Below, piece after piece: positions 46,625 through 58,110 of a stretch of DNA of 64,000 nt. The notes beneath the pieces were generated by a model. The model was not told the DNA's origin. It saw only the letters and a list, made by a program, of their open reading frames with translations, and did no database searches. This stretch comes from Manduca sexta (lineage: Eukaryota > Arthropoda > Insecta > Lepidoptera > Sphingidae): contig NC_051120.1 in assembly GCF_014839805.1 (NCBI RefSeq), positions 2,480,001 through 2,544,000 of the forward strand, given 5' to 3'. How positions within the stretch are numbered: the stretch's first letter is position 1; the number at the start of each line of letters is the position of its first letter. The translations under genes were made by a program, and so were the position numbers.

Positions 46625-47300
46625 CATTACTGCTCCGCTCCTATTGGTCATAGCGTGATGATATATAGCCTATATCACTCCACAAAGAAAGGGCTATCCA
46701 ACACAAAACAAATTTTTCAGTTCAAAGTGGTAGTTCCTGAGATTAGCCATTACTGCTCCGCTCCTATTGGTCATAGCGTGATGATATATAACTTAGAGCA
46801 CTCCACAAACAATGGGCTATTCAACACAAAAATAATTTTTCAGTTCGAATCGGTAGTTCCTGAGATTAGCCATTACTGCTCCGCTCCTATTGGGTATAGC
46901 GTGATGATATATAGCCTATAGCACTCCACGAACAAAGGGCTATCCAACGCAAAAGAATTTTTCAGTTTAGCCCGGTAGTTCCTGAGATTAGCCATTACTG
47001 CTCCGCTCCTATTGGGTATAGCGTGATGATATATAGCTTATAGCACTCCACGAACAAAGTACTATCCAACGCAAAAATATTTTTTCTGTTTGGACCGGTA
47101 GATCCTGAGATTAGCCATTACTGCTCCGCTCCTATTGGGTATAGCGTGATGATATATAGCCTATAGCACTCCACGAACAAAGGGCTATCCAACGCAAAAA
47201 GAATTTTTCAGTTTGGACCGGTAGTTCCTGAGATTAGCGCGTTCAAACAAACAAACAAACAAACAAACAAACTCTTCAGCTTTATATAATAGTAATAGAT
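46625..47300 (+). repeat. RTE-like 3' end with 123-bp minisatellite, five units
   Basis: Units start at 46625, 46748, 46871, 46993 and 47116 (periods 122-123) and each begins CATTACTGCTCCGCTCCTAT and ends CCTGAGATTAG. The array is followed by GCGCGTTCAAACAAAC, a (CAAA)n run and CTCTTCAGCTTTATATAATA, the usual terminus of a lepidopteran RTE-like repeat. The array is therefore an internal expansion of that repeat. Copy 2 has four units. Confidence 0.9.
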
Positions 47301-47680
47301 TTGGCGTTCCGAATATTCACTGTGTTCAACTGAATTGAACTGCAATCTTTTCAAACTGACTTTAGTATGGTCAATATTGACGACTTGTGGTTGTGTACGT
47401 GGCGCTCATGATATAAAAACTCGAGTCGAAGTGTAAACCTGAATATGAATAAAAAATATTAATCAAATATTAATAAAATTATTTGTTGTTCAAGTAAATA
47501 AATAGGTTATAATAGTGACGTTTTGCCGCCATTTTAGTTCAGATTTTGAACAAATAGTTTATATAGACGTTCGTGTCTATAGAACATACGTCAATGCATG
47601 TAAGTGTTTTGTCAACTATACTTACTTTTAATTTTTTTTATTTTATTTATAACGGTTTACATTGTTTACATTAAACAATC

Positions 47681-47722
47681 AATTTTTATAAATGTAAGGA
47701 TTGCCTTACATTTATAAAAATT
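47681..47722. repeat. Perfect 19-bp hairpin, copy 1
   Basis: Arm AATTTTTATAAATGTAAGG (47681-47699), loop ATTG, and exact complementary arm (47704-47722). Unchanged in copy 2 at 63731-63772. Confidence 0.9.
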
Positions 47723-47749
47723 ACAAATATCAAATATAACTATAATATT

Positions 47750-48002
47750 GCCTCGGTGGTTTAGTTGTACTGCATGTGCGGTACGGCAGCGCTCTAAGGT
47801 CCTGGCTTCCAATCCCGAGTCGGGCAAAGTGATATTTGGGTTCTTCTACTTACTATCAGCCCGGAGTCTGGAATTTTGTCTGATATGGTGATAGGCTCGC
47901 TCCCTATTACATAAACTATCATGGGACGGAACACATTTGGCGAAAAGTGGTCTGGTTGCGCTTCTGCTTATCCCTTCGGACATAAATGCGTGATGTGTTC
48001 GT
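47750..48002 (+). repeat. SINE-B copy, copy 1
   Basis: GCCTCGGTGGTTTAGTTGTA, GTCCTGGCTTCCAATCCCG and TTGGCGAAAAGTGG are followed by the tail ATAAATGCGTGATGTG. The A-box is altered (GGTTTAG) relative to copy 2 (GGCGTAG). Confidence 0.88.
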
Positions 48003-49134
48003 CACCTATCACGTAATAATATACTCGTATAAAACCTTTTACATAAACCTCTGTGGAGTTCAAATTAACCAATGTTCAGTTTCATAATGTAACATTTGCA
48101 CTATTAAATACATAGATACATATAATATCTTTAAAACAAATAGTTTTCAATATTACAAACTTTTCAATAAGGCTTTAGGGTTGGCAGAGATTAAAAACTA
48201 TTAAATACAGCGGCCGGATTAGGGCTAGGGGTGGCAATCGCGCAGAAAGCCTGCCAATATCCCACCCCAGTGTTTTTCATTAAATATATCGAACATTGAA
48301 ATTTATTGCCAATATTTTAGGATTTTTTTGGTCAAATATAGTGATATTAAAAACTGTTCGTTATAGATGTATAAGCATTTTTCGAAATTTTAATGGAACT
48401 TTTGCTGCATAGTTATAAGATAGATTACAATCAAGACTATAACGAATATATATTTTTTTCATACTTTAATTATTTTCGTACATGAATCATTTTTGACTTT
48501 ATAATGTTTTAATGGAAATTTAAATACTACAAGACAATTAATTGTTATTTGTTTAGGTACTAGTTCAAAACTACTTTTTATTTACTACTTTAGGACGCAA
48601 AACAGATTACAATCACATTATTTACAATTTTATAAAATATACAATCTTAAAACTAGATTGTATTCCAAAACTACTACGATTTAACAAAATTAAAATTGAA
48701 CCCACAAAATCCAAAAAATCGTCGTGCCTGGATTTCGAATCAGCGACCTTCGTCTTAGCAAATCCCACTCTTTCTCTCCTTTTGGACAAAGCCAAATCCA
48801 CTGAAAACCACATGTTTTCAATTCACACCTTAAACCCCAAAAAACAAGCATAAAGTGATGGAAAGTGTCGCGCGCACGAGACCAGTAGGCGTTAATAAAT
48901 TGGACGACTGACGTGGGATTAACCGTGATTTATATAGAGTTGATGATACAGACTCAAATTTTATTAATGGCGTAATTTAAATATGAATTGAACTAATATT
49001 CTATTTTTTTATTTAACAAAAGGCATAGCACTGAACACAATCATTAGAAACAATACTTTAGCACTAAATTACATTAAGACTAGATTGTCTCCCTTAAACC
49101 TATGCCCTAAATTATAGAGTAGAAATCACTATCA
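48003..49134. other. AT-rich stretch without recognised features
   Basis: No gene. A minus-strand B-box-like GATTCGAAATCC near 48735 lacks a cloverleaf and is not called as tRNA. Confidence 0.45.
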
Positions 49135-49262
49135 TCAGCCGCAGGGGCATGCTGAACATGGGCCTCTCCCAGATTAACAGATCGACTTATTGGAAGCGGT
49201 CCGCGTCCAGCGACCTCCTGCGATTTTTATGAGGTCATTTGTCCACCTCATGGGTGGACAGA
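49135..49262 (-). pseudogene. RTE-type non-LTR ORF2 C-terminal remnant
   Basis: The reverse complement encodes PMRWTNDLIKIAGGRWTR, then the GRGPCS…-type end and a GAT-rich tail (ATCATCAG on plus at 49132). RW(T/S)DDLIKxAGxxW is the conserved C-terminal block of the endonuclease/reverse transcriptase of lepidopteran RTE-like elements. About 40 codons remain. The plus-strand frame at 49190-49393 is a shadow of it. Confidence 0.7.
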
Positions 49263-51650
49263 TGGACAGAGTAGAAATAGTTAATGGTTTTAAGAAGATA
49301 TTCGTTTTACGCTATTACTACAGGCTACATAACGTTATTGAATCCTGTAAAATAGTTATTACTAAACCCAAGTATGTGTATATGCAATTCTAGGAGAAGA
49401 ATATAAATATTTATTAATTATTATATGATAAGATATTTATCTTAATATTTAAGGTAAAACCACGATGACATAACCAAATTCGAAGGCAACGCCATCTAGT
49501 GAAATTTTAAGCTAATTTACCTATATTTTGTATCACACCTAAACCATCCTATCGCACTTCACCCAACTCTATATCTTAAGCTATGACGCGAGATCGACTC
49601 TACCATAGAGCACCTGTTATTTCGCTCTATTATCCACGCTTGTGGGCACTAGTATTAATACTAGCGTCACACAACGATGGGTCCGGCAGTGAAAGCTGTG
49701 GGAACTTTAAAATGGAAGTTAAGGATATCTTGACAGGGAAATGTATTCATATAATGATGATTCGCTATTGGCGGAAGCTTTGAGAATTATGCATACTAAA
49801 CTTTTTTCTACATAGCCTTGTCCTATTTTTTACTGGGGTTAACACAAAATCATTTAGGAACAATATTGCTAAGTATTAAGATGCAACTGGCTGCCTACCT
49901 AAGGTCAATCGTTACAGTCTGGAATAATTTGGCTATCAAATTCAGGATTTCCTGGCCCACAGCCCATATCTATACGTTGCTACTAAACCCAGGAGTAATT
50001 CAAAATTGGAATTACATTGAAAGTAATAAATGACCACTGTACTGCATCTGTCACCAAAACATAATATGTAGCAAATAAGGTACAATTTGTTTAAATGGAA
50101 ACAAAACATTATATACTATACAAACATTTACAATTCAGTTTCAGTTATAGAAACTCATACGAAAACTCTGCCAACCAATACTATATCACAGACACAACAA
50201 TCAAGCTATCACACAAAGAGTTTCAACTCACGATTAACCTACGCCTTTAAAAAAATAAACGGCCAAACACGTCCACAAACCTACTATACAGGCAAAAAAT
50301 GATGACAAAAAATGTAAACATGACCCTTACTTCGGGATCGCGTCTGGACACGTTGTGGACTGCCGATAAGGATAGGGTAAAGGGACTGGTTACTGACACT
50401 ATACCACGCTTTATTTATTTATGTCAATATTCTTAGATTGGACATGCAAATATGTGATAGAATAATATAAACAAGGTAAATTCAGTAATGAAAAGTTTAC
50501 TTAAAAGAAGTACACATTTCTTGTATATTTTGATACCTTACTAGAGCGACGCTTTAGCTATCTTGGTATCATGACATGGCTGGTTCGATCAGGGTATTAA
50601 CGTATTGTAGAAAAATAACTCAAATTGACAGTTTGCGTTTCGTATGGTAAGTGAGATTTTGGAGACTCAAACACCGGGCTGTTTTCTGTAATCTCTCTTT
50701 TTTATACTAGGTAATGCTATATCTACATCTTATATTGTACATGTTTATGGGCGTTAGTGATCACATTATATAAAATGATTCACGCCATTCTAAGCTTTAA
50801 ATAAAAGATTCGGAACGGTATATTCCGGTGAATCCAATAACCTAAATTAATTTGAGGAAAATCATCAAAAGTACTTGAATTCATAATCCTCTGCGTAAAT
50901 CATGATGTAACAGTTTTCTGACCGCGAAATGATTGCGATGATTTATATTTTTTGACCTTCATACTTATGCCGTTATACCTAGAGGGTCTTTTTGAAGTTC
51001 ATTTACCGGGGTAAACCCAGTCTTGTTATTATTACAGTTCTGTGCCATAAAAGTTTTAATATAATTTTATTATTAACTTGATTTTTAACAGTTATTCGTC
51101 ATTTTATATTTAAAGTGACAGGTCAAGGATTCGATTTCGAAATCAATATAACTGATATATTTTTAAATTTAAAATCCGTCACATTCCTAAAATTCTACTT
51201 TGCAATATAAACTTTAAAACAAAACACAAATTCGAATTTTATATTTTAATTTCTTTTAAAGAAAATAAAATTCAAAAATAGTATTCAAATCATAATTGCT
51301 GTGCCGAAAACAGCACCTTTCACCTTACTCAAACCGGAGAAACTACGCAAAATGATACTTCAAATAAAAACTTGACTCCTGAGCACGGTTGGTTAAAAAA
51401 ACTTGTAAAGCCATTATACGATAAGAGCTCACCCATTAGCAAAGAGATAAACCAAGTTATTGTTATTGCAATAGACAAATTTCGTAATATGGAGGCTGGG
51501 TAATGGGTTATAAACGGGTTTATTTATCCTTACTTTGTAATATCGGGGTTTTGTAATTCACACAGTGTTGTCTCTATATTATACTAAAGCCCACATCAGA
51601 AAAAAACACGATTAGAAAATCAACGCACTGTTCACGTATATTTTTTATTT
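49263..51650. other. Long AT-rich stretch without recognised features
   Basis: No gene or repeat family recognised. A minus-strand AGATGGCG motif lies at 49490-49498. Confidence 0.45.
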
Positions 51651-51948
51651 ACTGTTGGTAGGTGATATGTGACAGTCCGCTTAGGTACGTACCACTGCAA
51701 TATCTATTTCTGCCAAGCAGCAGTGTGTAGTCACTGTTGTGTTCCGGTTTGAAGGACATTGTAGCCAGTGTAACTACTGGACATAATAAGACTTATCAAC
51801 TGTCTCAGGATGTCGAGCGCAGTGGAATACCAAACAATACTTTGTAATTCAAGGTGTTGGATGATGTTTCTACTATTTATGGAAAGTCGTATCGCTTACC
51901 ATCAGGCGAATGGCAAGCTCGTCTCGTCAATAAAAAATATTCTAAACT
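51651..51948 (-). repeat. Repeat D copy, nearly complete
   Basis: The plus strand shows the reversed blocks: TGTTGGTAGGTGATATGTGA, GTAGCCAGTGTAACTACTGG, CAAGGTGTTGGATGATG and TATCGCTTACCATCAGGCG. It ends GACGAG-type, like the 29360 copy. Confidence 0.8.
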
Positions 51949-52844
51949 CGTCGAGTTATCACTCTTAAGTACGATCTCTATTTATATTTTACATATGTAT
52001 TTATCGTTTGTCTTTTTTTAGGGCTTCGGCACAGTTATCTTTACGCACTGTTTTGATTCAGTATGAAAACTATCGTAGGAAGTAGGTTTAAAATGAGCGA
52101 CCAGTTGTGTTGCTTCTGTTTATAAGCACTTAAGATGTTTGCCAAGTTCCGCTTACAGTTTTGAATAGTCGTACTTGTCTTACTGAGTGAATTATCTTCC
52201 TTGTTATTTTGTTTTTTAATTTTTTATTGTTTTAGTTTACAAAGTATTACGCCCGTTTCTCTTTTCATATGTGAGCAACGGTACATACAAAGATTTCTCC
52301 AGCTATAGTTCCTAATAAGAAGTGGTTTTTAGTACTTGTAAAAGGATTCTGAATCCATCTTAAAGAACAATTTGAAATTCCCTTCCTTATTTATTTCAAA
52401 TACTGAAATGTGTGCGGTCCAATTATTTATGGTAATATTACATAAACCAAAATTACTAAAACCAATTTACAAAGTTGCTACAATATCATGATTTATTACA
52501 AACAAAACAAAGGAATCGGCGCGGACGCTGTAAAATCCTATCTAGGTTGATCTAACGACATTTAGGTGTTATCGCAGGATCTAGATCTTAGTGTTTACGT
52601 TCGGCAGCTGGACGTCTATTTACGTCTTAAATGGACATTTGTCTGGAATTGGGTTTATGAATTTAGGTTGATTGGTCAAGTTAGGGTTGTTTGCCAAAGT
52701 TTGTATGTTTAACGATGATTTATAGGTTTTCATTGTTTACATGTAACTGTTTATTTACTCGGCAAAGTTTCATAATGATTTGTTACGAACACGCATTTAG
52801 CTTGTTCAAGAAATAAATCGTAACATAATCGTAGGTATATCAAT
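51949..52844. other. AT-rich stretch without recognised features
   Basis: Nothing recognised on either strand. Confidence 0.45.
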
Positions 52845-53119
52845 ATCGAAGGTTTAAAGGATAATTGTCGTAAGCGACATTTATTTTCGAAAAATTTTAA
52901 CTATAAAGAAACATAGAAAAAAGGGCAAATTTTAAATACTTATTTATTTGTTTATTAAACACAAAACAGGTAAAATAATGTATGCAACATATTATGACAT
53001 GTAAAATAATTCCTGGACTATAATTATAACACAAAACGTTATTGCTCTAAAAAGTAAAAGTATGAAACTTAGTATCGCAAAAAATGTCGCTTAAGGAAAT
53101 TTGCCCTTCAACCTTCGAT
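52845..53119. mobile_element. MITE 1 with ~30-bp terminal inverted repeats
   Basis: The left end (ATCGAAGGTTTAAAGGATAA … GTAAGCGACATT) is the inverted complement, with a few mismatches, of the right end (AATGTCGCTTAAGG … CCCTTCAACCTTCGAT). Core bounds 52851-53113; the match extends six bases further out on each side. The interior is A/T rich and non-coding. A smaller relative lies ~370 bp away. Confidence 0.8.
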
Positions 53120-53489
53120 TTGATTATTTATTGGTTATATTATACTCATTATTTAAATTTAAATAACCTCACCAACGATGCTCGAAGTGTTAGTTTTTTG
53201 TGATCCTATCCCAGTCTTGGTGTTATGTTTACACAGCTGGGACCCTCATTGTTGGGTAGGATTAGCAGTTTTTGTTGACCTCGGTGTGGGCGTTCGATGT
53301 AAATTAGGTGTAAAATGAAAGGTGGAGAATAAAATTATTGAGCTTTATTCCTATTATTATAATTATTATCTCATTGAAGCTATCTAGTAGTATTGATTTT
53401 AGTAAATTATTGACTCGAGCAATTAAAATTAATTTCAAGATTTTAAAAGAAACATGTATTAATATTTGTGTTAATATATTTATATCAAT
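53120..53489. other. AT-rich spacer between the two MITEs
   Basis: Nothing recognised. Overlapping ~70-codon frames on both strands (53304-53559) are AT-rich and without features. Confidence 0.4.
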
Positions 53490-53635
53490 GGTTAAAAGGC
53501 TAATTGTATTAAGCGACATTGTTTTTTTCGAAAAAATAATAACTAGGTTAAAAAAATAAAAATAGGACTGATTTTATATATGTATAAAACTGAAGTGTCG
53601 TAAAAATGTCGCTTAAGCCAATTAGTCTTTCAACC
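53490..53635. mobile_element. MITE 2, shorter relative of MITE 1
   Basis: The left end GGTTAAAAGGCTAATTGTAT … TTAAGCGACATT pairs with the right end AATGTCGCTTAAGCCAATTA … CTTTCAACC. It shares with MITE 1 the inner motif TTTTCGAAAAA next to the left end and the GTCGTAAAAATGTCGCTT-type right end, but is only 146 bp long, consistent with an internal deletion derivative. Confidence 0.8.
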
Positions 53636-54316
53636 GCCAATATTGTTTATTATGTTTATTGAGTATGTCCGTGTAGTTATAATTTTTTATTTGTGTATAT
53701 TTTTCTTTCCATATTATATTATTATTTTTTACACCTACATAACATCTAGTTTTTTCATCATTGCACCAGCCAAAGGTTGACTGGTATAGCATGTCTTCAG
53801 TATTAAATCCATTTATATACATTTATGTATAGAAAAATAAATATATGTGCTAAGAAGAATATGTATTGGCTATAAATTTGCCATCAACAAATGATAAATA
53901 TAAGGAAATTACATTCTAATTTTGCCAAATTCAATAAAAAAACGGCAACTTTAGCAACAGGTGTCCCTCAAAGCCACTTGGCTCAACCTGCTTAAACTAT
54001 ACCACAAAAAGTAACCCAAACACGTGCAGAACAAAAAAGTAAATTTTTTTTCATTCTCGAAAGTGGGTAGAGTTACGGAACTATGTTAACTTTGCCGATG
54101 TTGTAGACTTTATTGTAGCGGAGTAAGGTGGGGTTTTGAATAAATAGGTTAGAGGGCGGGTTGGTAAACAGTCGCTACCTGTTATGCAAGGAAGGGTGGT
54201 ATACTATACAAATTATTCACGCTACAGAATTCGATGTCAAATGCGAAATTCTCTTTGTTGTGATCATGTTCGAACTGTTTGGTTGATTGGCTGATTTTTT
54301 GAGCTCACATTTATTG
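53636..54316. other. AT-rich contig end without recognised features
   Basis: Nothing recognised up to the second gap. Confidence 0.4.
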
Positions 54317-54816
54317 NNNNNNNNNNNNNNNNNNNNNNNNNNNNNNNNNNNNNNNNNNNNNNNNNNNNNNNNNNNNNNNNNNNNNNNNNNNNNNNNNNNN
54401 NNNNNNNNNNNNNNNNNNNNNNNNNNNNNNNNNNNNNNNNNNNNNNNNNNNNNNNNNNNNNNNNNNNNNNNNNNNNNNNNNNNNNNNNNNNNNNNNNNNN
54501 NNNNNNNNNNNNNNNNNNNNNNNNNNNNNNNNNNNNNNNNNNNNNNNNNNNNNNNNNNNNNNNNNNNNNNNNNNNNNNNNNNNNNNNNNNNNNNNNNNNN
54601 NNNNNNNNNNNNNNNNNNNNNNNNNNNNNNNNNNNNNNNNNNNNNNNNNNNNNNNNNNNNNNNNNNNNNNNNNNNNNNNNNNNNNNNNNNNNNNNNNNNN
54701 NNNNNNNNNNNNNNNNNNNNNNNNNNNNNNNNNNNNNNNNNNNNNNNNNNNNNNNNNNNNNNNNNNNNNNNNNNNNNNNNNNNNNNNNNNNNNNNNNNNN
54801 NNNNNNNNNNNNNNNN
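54317..54816. other. Assembly gap, exactly 500 N
   Basis: Second fixed-length run of N. The sequence immediately after it repeats what follows the first gap. Confidence 0.99.
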
Positions 54817-55480
54817 TAAACAGGTCGGCTTGCACGTGCGTCCAGCGCGGAAGCAAATCGTGTAATAAGGGATAATACTTCGTGCACATCATTGCCTCGC
54901 TCGGCCCCTCTCCGTGTAGTGGTGCGGTGCATAGCGTAAACGCACGCACACAGACGCGCCCGATTTGATTATAAATAGTAGAACGCACGGTAGCACGTTC
55001 CCTTCGCACTCCACCGCTACAATCAGCGTTGACACCGGATCTTCTATCCTCTCCCGCTCCTAAACTGTATCCACCCGTCCCGTTTCAAATTGGTTACATC
55101 ATATTACAACAGCTATCGAGAGAGTGAGTCTCTCTCGTTCGGATGTCCCGACGCGCTCCCTGCCGCGAGTGAGAGGGGGAATGTTTTGTTGACTTAGAAT
55201 TTGGTAACGAGAAAGCGCGCCAAAGTGAGGGCGCGTTCTGATTGGCTGTCAGGTATGGGGTGAGGTGACGTAAGAGCCGTGTATTGTGGCACGGGGTTGC
55301 TAAACGAGCCCGTTCACTCGATCACCGGCTCTCCGGTGTAGTAATACAGAAGTGTGTTTCGCGGTCTGCCATTTAACGACTCTTTGTTCAGACGTTGCGA
55401 TGCTGTTTTGAATACGATTTAGGATCTGGTCATACGATCCCGTGACAGGAGCGCGTGTGTCGGTTCTAAGTAATCCAGTA
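54817..55480 (+). promoter_or_regulatory. GC-rich promoter-like segment, copy 2
   Basis: Same motifs as copy 1: TATAAATA at 54970-54977, then CTGATTGG and TGACGTAA. Small indels separate the copies (a CGCA unit in TGTGGCGCACGG is missing here). Confidence 0.4.
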
Positions 55481-55651
55481 ATGGCAGTATCGCGTTCTTA
55501 TAAAAGTTTTATTGCAACGGTTTCTCTCCATGCGTTTTGTTTGTGCAATATGAGGTGTTTCGAGGTTTATTACCGTTTAGGAGTGGAAACCATTGTTTTG
55601 ATTCACTCAATGGCAGTAAAATTGATAGTCACTTTAAAGTATAGTAAATAA
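55481..55651 (+). CDS. Candidate 56-codon ORF, copy 2
   Basis: Identical to the 39311-39481 ORF in nucleotides and protein, including the AATAAA overlapping the stop. Product unrecognised; see copy 1 for alternatives. Confidence 0.25.
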   Translation: MAVSRSYKSFIATVSLHAFCLCNMRCFEVYYRLGVETIVLIHSMAVKLIVTLKYSK

Positions 55652-55889
55652 AATTCTCAATAAAAAGTAACAGTTTTGCGTAATTCTATCTTACTTTGTC
55701 TTTTGTGTTTTTAATGATGTAGTCTTGTAAGTGTTGTTATAAACGAAGAGAACAAAATCAATCAGTAAATAGCGTAGAAAATATCGAAGTAAAATTTTGA
55801 TATTAATTATTGTAGCAATACCGGTGTAAATAATTTTATTCAAGTTAAAATAATGTGCAGTGACAAAAATAAGTCCACCAAAACGCCTC

Positions 55890-56031
55890 TAGAATAGTCC
55901 AAAATTACTACTCGTTACAGAAACAGAGAATAAAAAGTGTATGCAAAAGAAAAATTTTCATGTTTTCAGGTTACAGTATGACAAAAGGTTAAGTATGCTA
56001 CATAACACATAAATAAAAAATATTCTATAAG
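55890..56031. other. ~142-bp block present only in copy 2
   Basis: Between CCAAAACGCCTC and AAAAACAAAAAGTTG, copy 2 has 142 extra bases (starting TAGAATAGTCCAAAATTACT). Copy 1 joins the flanks directly at about 39723. There is no obvious target duplication, so this could be an insertion here or a deletion in copy 1. Confidence 0.85.
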
Positions 56032-57649
56032 AAAAACAAAAAGTTGAAAAACGCAGAAAATATGTTCAATAAAATATCAAATCATATTCGAATCTACACA
56101 TTATATGACATATTCAGATATAAAAAACTTACATTTAATTTTCCATATAAAATTTCCGAATCATTTTTCGCAACACCACTGCCCACACCAAACACCGAAA
56201 GCTCACTAAAATGATTATCGGATGATTTCCAAACCACAACACTTAGTCATGAGCAAGGACCATCCTGAGTCATTAGAATAATAAAGGCAAATATTTTAAT
56301 CAGACTAGCTTCCCGTCCCGAGTTTGCTCACACAAAAATGATCGTTAGAAACACGTCTTAATTATGCTGGCAAATATGCAGGGATATAATTTATGTTAGC
56401 TTGGGAAATGTATAAAAATCTACAACAGTCCATATATTATAACACCGTTAAGAATTATTTCAAAGTTGTTTTTCAAACCCGATATTATTTTCATTGGAAA
56501 TAACCAGTACGAAATCGAATTAAAGGAATAATTCAAAAAGGAATAGCGTAAATAAAAAATTAAATTACTTGCTTCTACGACTCAGATTTATAAACTTTAA
56601 TGTTTTTTTATTAATTGGTTTGCATTGACTTTACAAACTGGGTAACTAATAATAAAATCATTTTTCATTCTTCTGAAACTTTGCCGTTGCATTTTATATA
56701 TTATAGAGAAAATATCTAGAATATTTTTAAACATATGTAGAGTTGTAGATATTATCACTTTATAGTTAGCACATAACATCAAAATAGTTGATAGGTCAAA
56801 TTCTTAGACCAGGCAATCAAAATTATATCAGTTGGTTTGCGCCCAATTTGGCAATCCGCTCGTCACTTATTATAACTTAGAAATAAATTCAAAAAGGGTC
56901 AAAGTGTTGACTCTACTTACAAGAAACGATAAGGCATGAATTTGTGTTAGTACTTCATAGGGATTGGAACTCTATTACGAATAAACTGAGAGAAAGAGTC
57001 TAAATATAGAGCATTAGTAGACGAAAGCAAACACGAGTACATCACAATGGCAAACACGTTACTTCAAATAATACGTGATGGCATTGTTAATTATATGCAA
57101 ATATATCGTCAGACATAACCGATTCCTAGTATTCGGTTTGGGAATACCCTGAAATAATAAACAGGAGCTAAATTATAATTAAAAATATTTTTTTGCGGTA
57201 TTAGATTTTCTTTTCGTTTCAAGTTCAAGCCGCTTGACTTGAGAATGGCAGTAATTATTTGTGCCTTTCTTTTATTTAAATTTATCTTATTTAGATGTTT
57301 TCGCGAATTGGAACTCTATTCGAAAACCAATAAACATTTATAATCTTATTTTCTTATACTGAAGGAGGACAAGTCGTTTATCTGGACTAAGGTTAAGTAA
57401 GCTAAGGCTGTGTATGTAAATGTCTCACCACCCAAAACTTTGCATTAAGTAAATTATATTCAAAATCTAATTGTTTATTATCAAGCAAGTGATTTGACTC
57501 TACACTAAATTATTTTATTAAATATATTATAGTAATATTCGTCTATCTTAAACATTAGCTCTGGCTGCCAAACTATTACTTGTTTTTTTAAATAATAAAT
57601 AAAAAAATAAAGAATAAAAAACAATTATAAAGAAGTCAGATTAACCTGA

Positions 57650-57785
57650 TTATCTATACTAATATATAAAAGTAGAGTTTGTTTGAACATGCTTATCTCA
57701 GGAACTAACTAAGGCTACTTTTAACCCGGTTAAATATAAAACGAGCCTTTTTTTCCGGAAATATTACCACGCAGTCATCGAGAAC
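57650..57785 (+). repeat. Repeat E copy, copy 2 (shortened)
   Basis: Counterpart of 41334-41530, missing part of the middle after GGAACTAACTAAGGC. Confidence 0.65.
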
Positions 57786-57924
57786 AAAAATAGTTATAAA
57801 TAAAACCATGTATTCCCAAAGTAGGTCGACGCACGATGACTAAGCGCACCGAGGTTTTGTTCGTTATCTAATTCAAGGGTACTGTTATGCGGGATGTGTT
57901 TGTAATTCAATTTTGTTTGCTGTA

Positions 57925-58110
57925 GGATATATTTTATAGCCCACAAAGCAACTATCATATTCAAGGTGTTAAAACCTGCCATAGAGTCCCGCGTAAGTGT
58001 TACGTTCCGGGATCAGCCTGTGTATGTCCGGTTCCGACAGGCCGGCATAATTATGTCGACCACCATTAGGTGCAGTAAGATCACTTTGCAGTTATCGTGT
58101 AAAAGAAATA
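57925..58110 (+). repeat. Repeat C copy with internal deletion, copy 2
   Basis: Counterpart of 41738-41930 with the same internal deletion and a few substitutions. Confidence 0.85.

Larger units (their letters stand above)
38724..47950 (+). repeat. Large duplicated locus, copy 1
   Basis: This segment aligns in the same orientation with 54899-64000. The coordinate offset is 16175 at the start, 16170 at 39272, 16171 at 42465, 16145 at 44445 and 16050 at 47681; the shifts are explained by discrete insertions and deletions. Long stretches match with only isolated substitutions. Copy 1 continues past 47950, where copy 2 is cut by the window end. Both copies start beside a 500-N gap. Confidence 0.97.

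Noticed and set aside
46623..47240. CRISPR-like or satellite array
   Set aside because: Units are ~123 bp with no alternating unique spacers, are confined to one repeat element and are eukaryotic in context, so it is a minisatellite within an RTE-like tail.
54264..55009. Long frames spanning the second N run
   Set aside because: Same artefact of the gap.
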